Of a stretch of DNA of 7,487 nt, positions 1 to 4,554 are shown in pieces. Source of the stretch: CAYZPB01 sp964568525 (GTDB taxonomy: Bacteria; Bacillota; Bacilli; Tepidibacillales; Tepidibacillaceae); contig CAZMPM010000037.1 of the NCBI GenBank assembly GCA_964568525.1, positions 1 through 7,487 of the forward strand. Direction: 5' to 3'. Made by a program: the position numbers and the translations under genes. Each line of letters starts with the position of its first letter. The first letter of the stretch is position 1. The notes beneath the pieces are model-generated. The model was not told the origin of the DNA, did no database searches, and saw only the letters and a program-made list of their open reading frames with translations.

Positions 1-95
1 ACAGCGATTTTAGCAAGCATTTCACGGCTCATATTGCCGGAAACACCAGGCATAGAACCGGCGTCACCGGCCCCGTCTAAGATAACTTTTTCATC
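1..95 (-). pseudogene. Unidentified coding-like fragment at the left edge
   Basis: The minus strand is open from about position 137 to the window edge. From base 95 it reads a protein-like stretch beginning DEKVILDGAGDAGSMPG and continuing with a segment containing NMSREMLAKIA. The composition looks like real protein rather than noise, but I do not recognise the family. No ATG, GTG or TTG lies upstream of the stretch in this frame; the first Met codon is at 53-51, inside it. It is therefore either a fragment whose start was lost, or chance. The sequence just upstream of it forms the long hairpin at 88-126, so a gene boundary or rearrangement there is plausible. The plus strand in frame 1 is also open up to a TGA at 121-123, which weakens the case. 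Confidence 0.2.
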
Positions 96-126
96 TCCGC
101 TTCGGGAGAATAAGCGGAGATGAAAA
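88..126. repeat. 15-bp perfect inverted repeat, 9-nt loop
   Basis: The left arm TTTTCATCTCCGCTT (88-102) and right arm AAGCGGAGATGAAAA (112-126) are perfect reverse complements around the loop CGGGAGAAT. The Ts lie on the 5' side and the As on the 3' side, the reverse of an intrinsic terminator on either strand, and no T-run follows the stem. It sits about 50 bp upstream of the abiEi start. AbiEi proteins are known to bind inverted repeats in their own promoters, so an operator is one possible reading. A rearrangement scar or mobile-element remnant is another. Confidence 0.6.
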
Positions 127-148
127 CCGCTGGGGAATTAAAGGCAAC

Positions 149-177
149 TTGAAATTATTGGAAATGTGTGATATAAA
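149..177 (+). promoter_or_regulatory. Promoter-like sequence overlapping the abiEi start
   Basis: TTGAAA (149-154), a 17-nt spacer, and TATAAA (172-177) preceded by TG at 169-170 match a sigma-A promoter with an extended -10. The last base of the -10 is the A of the abiEi ATG, so transcription would begin inside the gene. Either this match is chance, or transcripts from here miss the annotated start. No good ribosome binding site precedes the ATG. Confidence 0.35.
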
Positions 178-770
178 TGAACAAATGGGAGCAACTAAAT
201 AAAATTTTAGAAGAAAATAGGGGTTATATTAAGACCGCAGATTTGAAGAAAGGCGATATTCCGAAACCAGTGTTTTATAATTTTGTGTTCGAAAATAACT
301 TAACTAATGTTTCTCACGGATTATATATGGCTGAGGATATCTGGCGGGACAATTTGTATGTACTTCAAACTAGATATCCAGTTCTCGTTTTTTCTCATGA
401 AGTAGCTGCTTACTTGTTAGATTTAGTAGATAGAGAGCCACTTGTTATTTCGACAACACTGCCAACCGGCAGTAGTTCATCACGCCTAAATAAAGAGGGT
501 ATTAAAGTCTATAAGATTAAACAAGAATTGTTTGAGTTAGGCTTATCGGAAACCGAGACGCCTATGGGAAACTTGGTACGTATTTATAATTTAGAAAGGA
601 CACTATGTGATTTAATTCGTAATAGAAGGAATATTGAAAACCAGGATTTACAAACTGTTATTAAAAATTATTTTACGAGAAAAGATAAAAATATTCCTCG
701 TTTGATGAGATATGCCGAAATGTTTTCTATCACAAATATTATCAGACAGTATACGGATATTTTATTATGA
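177..770 (+). CDS. abiEi: AbiEi-family antitoxin / transcriptional regulator (type IV toxin-antitoxin)
   Basis: This 197-residue protein has the layout of AbiEi antitoxins. An N-terminal winged-helix part (about residues 1-50, with ILEENRGYIKTADL and the recognition-helix-like KPVFYNFV) is followed by GLYMAEDIWRDNLYVLQTRYP, then FSHEVAAYLLDLVDREP, and a C-terminal domain with YNLERTLCDLIRNRRNIE and KDKNIPRLMRYAEMF. In this family the N-terminal domain represses the abiE operon and the C-terminal domain counteracts the AbiEii nucleotidyltransferase toxin. The M at 177 matches the usual N-terminus of the family as I recall it, although no clear Shine-Dalgarno is present. The stop overlaps a downstream ATG by 4 bases (ATGA at 767-770), the normal abiEi-abiEii junction, but the toxin that should follow is gone. 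The protein is full length and appears intact, so this is an orphan antitoxin. Confidence in the family is high; present function is uncertain. Confidence 0.9.
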   Translation: MNKWEQLNKILEENRGYIKTADLKKGDIPKPVFYNFVFENNLTNVSHGLYMAEDIWRDNLYVLQTRYPVLVFSHEVAAYLLDLVDREPLVISTTLPTGSSSSRLNKEGIKVYKIKQELFELGLSETETPMGNLVRIYNLERTLCDLIRNRRNIENQDLQTVIKNYFTRKDKNIPRLMRYAEMFSITNIIRQYTDILL

Positions 771-796
771 TTAAAAATTCTATGAAAATATGTTAG
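767..796 (+). pseudogene. Remnant of the AbiEii toxin start
   Basis: An ATG overlapping the abiEi stop opens a frame reading MIKNSMKIC and then TAG. AbiEii toxins, from memory, commonly begin MIKNSM followed by a helix-rich nucleotidyltransferase, and they start at just this kind of 4-base overlap. The first six residues fit and nothing after them does. I read this as the 5' stump of abiEii, with the body deleted between about 785 and 800. The rest of the toxin, including the nucleotidyltransferase motif, is not found downstream in any frame. The match is short, so the identification leans on position as much as on sequence. Confidence 0.55.
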
Positions 797-855
797 TTGT
801 TTCAAAGCGTTTAATTGCTAAAAATAGAGAAGTTTATAAAAATCTCGCTGAATAA
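790..855 (+). other. Short 21-codon open frame, possible gene-tail remnant
   Basis: An ATG at 790 opens a frame encoding 21 residues that ends KRLIAKNREVYKNLAE before TAA. The charged helical tail resembles the ends of some small bacterial antitoxins, but this is an impression and not a family match. No ribosome binding site precedes the ATG. It could be the 3' end of a gene joined here when the AbiEii toxin was deleted. The rest of 797-888 shows only AT-rich sequence without other recognisable content. Confidence 0.15.
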
Positions 856-888
856 TCATACCTTCTAAAATACTATTAGAGAAACAGA

Positions 889-917
889 TTGACTAATTTG
901 TCAGCCTGATATAATAT
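889..917 (+). promoter_or_regulatory. Promoter of the 57-aa / GNAT gene pair
   Basis: TTGACT (889-894) lies 17 nt before TAATAT (912-917). The overlapping TATAAT (910-915) carries an upstream TG (907-908), giving an extended -10. Both readings place the transcription start near 922-925, about 38 nt before the ATG at 962. The pair is thus transcribed independently of abiEi. Confidence 0.65.
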
Positions 918-961
918 ATGAGTACAGATTAAGTATATTTTATTGAAAGGGAGGATCTAGA

Positions 962-1135
962 ATGGCAACGTCATCTTTTGATAAAGACTTTATCTTAAAG
1001 GACCGAAAGACTCTGGAGTCATTCCTAGAAATAATGAGAGCTCCTGGCAAAGTGGTTAAAATAGATAGAGATCTATTATCACCTGAGAGGCAATTACGAG
1101 GTGAAGAGAAATTAAAAAGAATATTATCTCGCTAA
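962..1135 (+). CDS. Small 57-residue protein, candidate antitoxin partner of the GNAT protein
   Basis: ATG at 962 is preceded by a strong ribosome binding site AAAGGGAGG (946-954) with 7-nt spacing and by a good promoter, so this short gene is well supported. The protein starts MATSSFDKDFILKDRKTLES and ends KLKRILSR. It is charged, with no signal peptide, membrane segment or cysteine. The stop is 14 nt before the ATG of the GNAT-fold gene, so the two form an operon and translation of the second, which lacks its own clear ribosome binding site, may be coupled. A short soluble protein directly upstream of a GNAT-fold gene is the arrangement of antitoxin-GNAT toxin pairs such as AtaR-AtaT and TacA-TacT, whose antitoxins are ribbon-helix-helix proteins. 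I do not see a clear ribbon-helix-helix pattern here, so the antitoxin role is inference from context. Confidence 0.75.
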   Translation: MATSSFDKDFILKDRKTLESFLEIMRAPGKVVKIDRDLLSPERQLRGEEKLKRILSR

Positions 1136-1149
1136 AACGATTAATAGAA

Positions 1150-1708
1150 ATGAGTGATGAGGAAAGGATTAAAGAGCTCGTTTCTATTTTTTTTTTGCAA
1201 ACAAGATAGCGATGTTGAAAATTTTATTAGGCACGAAGCTATTGAATACGAAAAAATTGGCAGGAGCAGAACTTTTATCATTTATGACGAAGATGGAGAT
1301 GAATTCAAAATACTTGCCTATTTTACTCTAGCAATTAAGGTTCTGGGAGTTAATAAGGATTTGTTATCTATTAAAAAAACGAAGGAGTTAGATGGAAAAA
1401 GTAGCAAGAACTATGGTAGAAAGATTACTGAATTTCCAACTATTCTAATAGGTCAGATAGCTAAAAATGATAAATATGCTGAATTTATTGATGGTTTAGA
1501 GATAATGCAATATTGTATCTCTATGGTACTACTTGGTCAGTCGATTCTAGGCGGAAGAATTGTAATGCTTGAGTGTAAGAATATTCAAAAGATTATAGAT
1601 TTATATCAAAAATTCGGTTTTGAAATTCTTTCCCAAGATGAGACAAGTGGACTCCTTCAAATGATCAGAGTCATTAGAGAAACAGACCACCTACACATCT
1701 TCATCTAA
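1150..1708 (+). CDS. GNAT-fold acetyltransferase-like protein, frame broken at a T10 run
   Basis: The body of the protein has the C-terminal half of the GNAT fold: FPTILIGQIAKN, then GGRIVMLECKN, then IIDLYQKFGFEIL, the last two matching the usual strand-loop-helix with FYxxFGF. The usual Q/RxxGxG/A acetyl-CoA loop is not obvious; the matching stretch reads QIAKNDKYAEF. The natural start appears to be ATG 1150, which reads MSDEERIKELVSIFF and then runs through ten Ts (1187-1196) into a TAG at 1207. Removing one T joins it to the long frame and gives a 185-residue protein with KELVSIFFCKQDSDVENF. As sequenced, the long frame can only start at GTG 1154, giving an unlikely N-terminus (MMRKGLKSSFLFFF, 184 residues) without a ribosome binding site. 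The 3' end overlaps, on the opposite strand, the last codons of the decayed AAA_14/DUF4143 gene. Role as a toxin is inferred from the neighbour. Confidence 0.72.
1187..1196 (+). repeat. T10 homopolymer at the frame break
   Basis: Ten consecutive Ts lie about 37 bases into the GNAT gene, exactly where the frame must shift by one base for the protein to read through. Such tracts favour replication slippage, transcriptional slippage and sequencing error. Confidence 0.9.
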
Positions 1709-2138
1709 TAAGAAATCTATAACGTGAACAACTTGAACACCATCAACTTCACCCACATCAAGATAGTTCATGGTAATAACCAACTTCTCATAGTTTTCCT
1801 TAATTAATAATAAGTTTGTTGTCTCCCTGTGATTTTATATAATCCGTAACCTTATTAGTTGAAATTGGGTTACCAATGTTGTCCATTAAAAATATTGATA
1901 TTCGTAAAAGCATACTTACATCATCAATCTTGGATCTTAAGGAAACGTCTTTAAGTATTACGCTATTATAAATTCCTTTCAATACATCTTGCTTTAAAGA
2001 TTCATCTTGTAAATTTACAACAGAGGGAAATCCGCCGAATTTTAAGTATTCATTAAATGCCAGCTGAATGTCTTTATCTGATTGCAAATTTTTAAACTCC
2101 ACAATTTCAGAAAAGGAAAAAGGGTATACCTTAGTACT
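1691..2138 (-). pseudogene. Decayed AAA_14/DUF4143-type ATPase gene
   Basis: Three pieces of this family remain in the right order on the minus strand. Without a start, 2138-2103 reads KVYPFSFSEI, the segment that follows the ATPase domain in AAA_14/DUF4143 proteins. The same frame continues through VEFKNL, FNEYLKFGGFPSVV and YNSVILKDV to TDYIKSQG and stops at 1802-1800. After a change of frame near 1818, the extreme C-terminus appears: NLLLIKENYEKLVITMNYLD, then HVIDFLLDED and a TAG at 1693-1691. Missing are the entire P-loop ATPase domain (a TAG at 2141-2139 cuts the frame) and roughly 100 or more residues of the DUF4143 part between TDYIKSQG and LLLIKENY. A 100-codon open frame starting at GTG 2102 is only a relic of the middle section. 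The gene cannot make a working ATPase. Confidence 0.75.
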
Positions 2139-2139
2139 C

Positions 2140-2189
2140 TAAAAACTTTTAATTATAAGAAGTTTTTCTGTTACAGTATAAAAACTTTT
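2140..2189. repeat. Repeated TAAAAACTTTT with an inverted copy between
   Basis: TAAAAACTTTT occurs at 2140-2150 and again at 2179-2189. AAGTTTTT (2160-2167) lies between them and is the reverse complement of AAAAACTT at 2141-2148. The cluster lies exactly at the broken 5' end of the ATPase pseudogene and upstream of the promoter at 2219. It may be a deletion junction or simple AT-rich drift. Confidence 0.5.
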
Positions 2190-2218
2190 GATTTACTACC
2201 GATTTGATACCTGCCTTG

Positions 2219-2227
2219 TGGTATAAT
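2219..2227 (+). promoter_or_regulatory. Extended -10 promoter of the small secreted protein gene
   Basis: TGGTATAAT is a perfect extended -10 element. No good -35 is found at normal spacing; TTGATA at 2204-2209 leaves only 12 nt. The predicted transcription start near 2234 lies upstream of ATG 2270 and downstream of an earlier in-frame ATT-free start region at 2204, so it favours the ATG at 2270. Confidence 0.55.
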
Positions 2228-2269
2228 CACATTAACTATGATACATCTAATATGGGAGGCTATTATAAT

Positions 2270-2707
2270 ATGAGTAAACGACTAAAAATTATTTCACTAA
2301 TTATCATAATCAGTTTAATCGGCGTGGCGACGGTTATTGCTGGCCCGGGTTCAACTGAAGACCCACTTGTTACCAAGAGTTATGTTGATGAGAAAATTAG
2401 ACAGCTTGTCGGTACAGGTACTGGAGGCGGCGGCGGTTTCGTTGAGTTGGTTGTTGAAGAACTCAAAGTTGGCCAGATTCTAGTTGCAGGTCCTGGTACG
2501 GAGTTTATTCTACGTGGCGGCAAAGCCACTGCTTACGGCGATCCGAAAAATGGAATTCCTGACTTAACAGGCGGAATCGATATCCCGATTGGCAAACCAA
2601 TCCCGCTTAACCATCTGTTATTATTTCCGCGCGATGATGGGCGTGGTATTAAAATAACTGCCGGTCCGGCTTTTGTCATGATCCGCGGGCCGTATTCAAT
2701 TAAATAG
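2270..2707 (+). CDS. Small secreted or membrane-anchored protein of unknown function
   Basis: ATG 2270 follows GGGAGG (2254-2259) with 10-nt spacing. An in-frame start at 2204 exists but lies upstream of the promoter and has no ribosome binding site. The 145-residue product has a positive N-terminus (MSKRLK) and a hydrophobic stretch (residues 7-23) ending VIAG, so it is a signal peptide or an N-terminal anchor. Then come DPLVTKSYVDEKI (31-43), a glycine-rich linker (48-56), and a C-terminal domain with VGQILVAGPGTEFILRGGKA (67-86) and NHLLLFPRDDGRGIK (114-128). This arrangement recalls a family of extracytoplasmic proteins annotated as hypothetical in many Clostridia, in which DPLVTxSYVD and the HLLxxPRDDGRG motif are the conserved parts. 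That link is from memory. There are no cysteines and no lipobox. It is monocistronic, with the large hairpin 25 bases after its stop. Function unknown; it acts outside the membrane. Confidence 0.88.
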   Translation: MSKRLKIISLIIIISLIGVATVIAGPGSTEDPLVTKSYVDEKIRQLVGTGTGGGGGFVELVVEELKVGQILVAGPGTEFILRGGKATAYGDPKNGIPDLTGGIDIPIGKPIPLNHLLLFPRDDGRGIKITAGPAFVMIRGPYSIK

Positions 2708-2715
2708 TAACAATC

Positions 2716-2772
2716 TCGTAGCGTAAAATACAAATAGCCTATATATTAATTTTTGAACGATTTCGTAGCGTA
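2716..2772 (+). repeat. Direct repeat TCGTAGCGTA
   Basis: The 10-mer occurs at 2716-2725, just after the secreted-protein gene, and at 2763-2772, in the apex of the large hairpin, 47 bases apart. Confidence 0.6.
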
Positions 2773-2806
2773 GCTATGTAGTTCAAAAAGTAATATATAG
2801 GCTATT
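2733..2806. terminator. Long hairpin between convergent genes, probable bidirectional terminator
   Basis: Two 26-base arms (2733-2758 and 2781-2806) are reverse complements except for one position (A2749 against G2790). The outer part is AATAGCCTATATATTA and the inner part TTTTTGAAC. The 22-base apex can itself pair as CGTAGC (2764-2769) with GCTATG (2773-2778), one G-U pair included, around GTA. It lies between the stop of the secreted-protein gene and the stop of gpsB, which run towards each other, so termination of both is the simplest role. No clean T-run follows on either side, so it is not a textbook intrinsic terminator. Confidence 0.65.
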
Positions 2807-2820
2807 ATAATTCTCACTAT

Positions 2821-3111
2821 TTAATTGCGCCCGTAAACTATTTTTTCTAGCGCCTCAATCCGTCTTAGCACGTCATCAGCCGGTAAGCGTTCTTCAACTA
2901 ACTCGCGAATAGATGGTTTTGCCGACATACTCTGAGTTGCTGTGTTCCGTTGTCCGCCTTGTCCCAGCTCGCGGCGCAGAGCACGATTCTCCTCAATCAG
3001 TCTCGCATAATCTTGAATAATTTTGTCGAGAAACTCATTTACCTCATTAACATTATATCCGCGAAACGAGTTTTTAAACTCCTTCTCGAAAATTTCCTCT
3101 GGTGTTAACAT
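2821..3111 (-). CDS. gpsB: GpsB, DivIVA-family cell division / wall synthesis adaptor
   Basis: The 96-residue product begins MLTPEEIFEKEFKNSFRGYN and continues VNEVNEFLDKIIQDYARLIEE, the DivIVA/GpsB N-terminal membrane- and partner-binding domain with its FRGY turn (16-19) followed by a coiled coil (about 25-50). A flexible polar linker (50-66) leads to a short C-terminal helix DDVLRRIEALEKIVYG (79-94), which matches the GpsB C-terminal multimerisation motif (Bacillus subtilis: DILKRLSNLEKHVFG). The length is that of GpsB (about 100) and well below that of DivIVA, so I prefer GpsB. In Bacillota this protein shuttles penicillin-binding proteins and other wall enzymes between the side wall and division site. 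GGGAGG on the minus strand (3128-3123) precedes the start with 11-nt spacing. No convincing promoter was found upstream; it is transcribed away from metK. Confidence 0.85.
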   Translation of the reverse strand: MLTPEEIFEKEFKNSFRGYNVNEVNEFLDKIIQDYARLIEENRALRRELGQGGQRNTATQSMSAKPSIRELVEERLPADDVLRRIEALEKIVYGRN

Positions 3112-3191
3112 AATCTAAATCGCCTCCCATTTATCTTTTGTTAGTTTTAGGATATCATATAATTTGTCTAGTTAAAAGTAGATTTTCATTA

Positions 3192-3220
3192 TTGACTTTA
3201 TCTTAAGATTATCTTAATAT
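3192..3220 (+). promoter_or_regulatory. metK promoter
   Basis: TTGACT (3192-3197), 17-nt spacer, TAATAT (3215-3220). The leader to the TTG start is only about 35 nt, too short for an S-box (SAM-I) riboswitch. A direct repeat TTATCTTAA (3198-3206 and 3209-3217) lies in the spacer and -10, one helical turn apart. Confidence 0.7.
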
Positions 3221-3262
3221 CAAGCGGTAAGGATTATCGTTTCAGGAATAGGAGGTATAAGA

Positions 3263-4411
3263 TTGACTATCAATAAAAGGAATTTTCTGTTCACTTCAGA
3301 ATCGGTTACTGAGGGTCACCCCGACAAAATGTGTGACCAGATATCCGATGCGATTTTGGATGCAATTTTAGCGCAAGATCCATTTGCGCGCGTGGCTTGC
3401 GAGACTTCAATCAGTACCGGAATGGTTTTGGTTGCCGGCGAAATAACGACAACTTGTTATGTTGATATCAACAAATTAGTAAGACAGACGATTAAGGACA
3501 TCGGCTATACTCGCGGTAAATATGGGTTCGATTCCGAGACCTGTGCTGTCCTACTTTCAATAGATGAGCAATCGCCAGATATCGCTCAAGGGGTGGATAA
3601 TCTCGGCGCCGGTGACCAAGGGTTAATGTTCGGCTACGCATGTAACGAGACACCTGAGTTAATGCCGCTGCCGATTGCTTTGTCTCATCGACTTGCAAGA
3701 CAACTGGCTTCAGTAAGAAAAGAAAAGCAATTAAGCTACTTGAGACCTGACGGCAAAACGCAGGTTACTGTTCAATATATCGATGACAAACCGGTAAGAA
3801 TCGACACGATTGTTATTAGTGCGCAGCATCATCCTGATGTTGCTTATGAACAGTTACAGAAGGATATCAAAGAGTATATTATCGATCCGATTATTCCGCA
3901 TGATTTGTTGGATGCCAATACCAAGGTATTCATCAATCCAACCGGCCGTTTCGTAATTGGCGGTCCGCAAGGTGATGCCGGTCTAACCGGTCGCAAAATC
4001 ATTGTCGATACTTATGGCGGTTATGCTCGTCATGGCGGCGGTGCCTTTTCCGGCAAAGACCCAACTAAGGTTGACCGTTCCGCAGCCTACGGCGCTCGCT
4101 ATGTGGCGAAGCAGATCGTTGCTGCCGGTCTTGCTGATAAATGCGAAGTTCAACTTGCTTATGCGATTGGAGTAGCTGAACCGGTTTCGATTAGCGTTAA
4201 TACTTTTGGGACAGGCTTGTTGGCAGAAGAAAAAATTGTTGAGATTATTCGTAATGAGTTCGACTTAAGTCCGGCGGGGATTATTAATTCACTTAATTTG
4301 CGCCAACCAATCTATCAGCAGGTAGCGGCGTATGGACATTTTGGTCGTCCGGATCTTAACCTGCCATGGGAGCGTCTGGATAAGGTTGAATCTATTAGTA
4401 AATATTTGTAA
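3263..4411 (+). CDS. metK: S-adenosylmethionine synthetase
   Basis: It makes S-adenosylmethionine from methionine and ATP in the cytoplasm, releasing phosphate and diphosphate. The 382 residues match the family's usual 380-400. Visible motifs are SVTEGHPDKMCDQISDA (14-30, with the catalytic His19), GAGDQGLMFGYA (115-126, the ATP/methionine-binding signature), the glycine-rich GGGAFSGKDPTKVDRSAAY (258-276, the P-loop-like signature), and the C-terminal YGHFGR (357-362). No key residue appears missing. The start is TTG at 3263, preceded by AGGAGG (3250-3255) with 7-nt spacing, and the N-terminus aligns with the family. It stands alone with its own promoter, divergent from gpsB. No SAM riboswitch is seen, unlike metK of Bacillus subtilis, so control by that route is unlikely here. 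Confidence 0.98.
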   Translation: MTINKRNFLFTSESVTEGHPDKMCDQISDAILDAILAQDPFARVACETSISTGMVLVAGEITTTCYVDINKLVRQTIKDIGYTRGKYGFDSETCAVLLSIDEQSPDIAQGVDNLGAGDQGLMFGYACNETPELMPLPIALSHRLARQLASVRKEKQLSYLRPDGKTQVTVQYIDDKPVRIDTIVISAQHHPDVAYEQLQKDIKEYIIDPIIPHDLLDANTKVFINPTGRFVIGGPQGDAGLTGRKIIVDTYGGYARHGGGAFSGKDPTKVDRSAAYGARYVAKQIVAAGLADKCEVQLAYAIGVAEPVSISVNTFGTGLLAEEKIVEIIRNEFDLSPAGIINSLNLRQPIYQQVAAYGHFGRPDLNLPWERLDKVESISKYL

Positions 4412-4419
4412 ATAAATAA

Positions 4420-4448
4420 TTGTGAAATATTGTATAATACAGTATAAT
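4420..4448 (+). promoter_or_regulatory. Probable promoter of the cyclase-comFA operon
   Basis: TTGTGA (4420-4425), 17-nt spacer, TATAAT (4443-4448), about 10 nt after the metK stop. It lies upstream of the hairpin at 4472-4512, giving a leader of about 100 nt. A second TATAAT at 4433-4438 has no good -35. Confidence 0.5.
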
Positions 4449-4471
4449 GTATTGACAGCACAAGATTTTAC

Positions 4472-4520
4472 GGAGTGCTTACTTTTTGTTAATAATTAAT
4501 CGTAGGTACTCCTTTTGTTA
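4472..4520 (+). terminator. Intrinsic terminator after metK, possibly an attenuator for the cyclase gene
   Basis: GGAGTGCTTAC (4472-4482) pairs along its full length with GTAGGTACTCC (4502-4512), nine Watson-Crick pairs and two G-U pairs, over a 19-nt AT-rich loop. TTTTGTTA follows directly. This is a good intrinsic terminator for metK. Because a promoter-like element lies upstream of it, it would also interrupt the leader of the next gene. The only promoter-like pair after it (TTGTTA 4515-4520, TATATT 4535-4540) has a poor 14-nt spacer. Confidence 0.7.
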
Positions 4521-4554
4521 TACATATACAACTTTATATTTGGGGGAGTAAGTA

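Noticed and set aside
1800..2102. A 100-residue intact protein on the minus strand
   Set aside because: Family-like sequence continues both upstream without a start and downstream in another frame, so it is the middle piece of a pseudogene and not a complete gene.
2204..2269. An earlier in-frame start for the secreted protein, adding 22 residues (MIPALWYNHINYD...)
   Set aside because: It lies upstream of the extended -10 promoter, has no ribosome binding site, and would place a polar extension before an otherwise normal signal sequence.
2533..2733. Minus-strand open frame of 66 codons
   Set aside because: It lies antisense to the C-terminal domain of the secreted protein and has no ribosome binding site or recognisable content.
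3221..3262. S-box or other SAM riboswitch before metK
   Set aside because: The leader from the predicted promoter is only about 35 nt and has no long stem or terminator.
3492..3698. Minus-strand open frame of 68 codons inside metK
   Set aside because: It is antisense to a clear housekeeping gene and its product is basic and unlike any protein I know.
4452..4457. TTGACA as a -35 element for the cyclase gene
   Set aside because: No acceptable -10 occurs 16-18 nt downstream; that stretch is the stem of the terminator.
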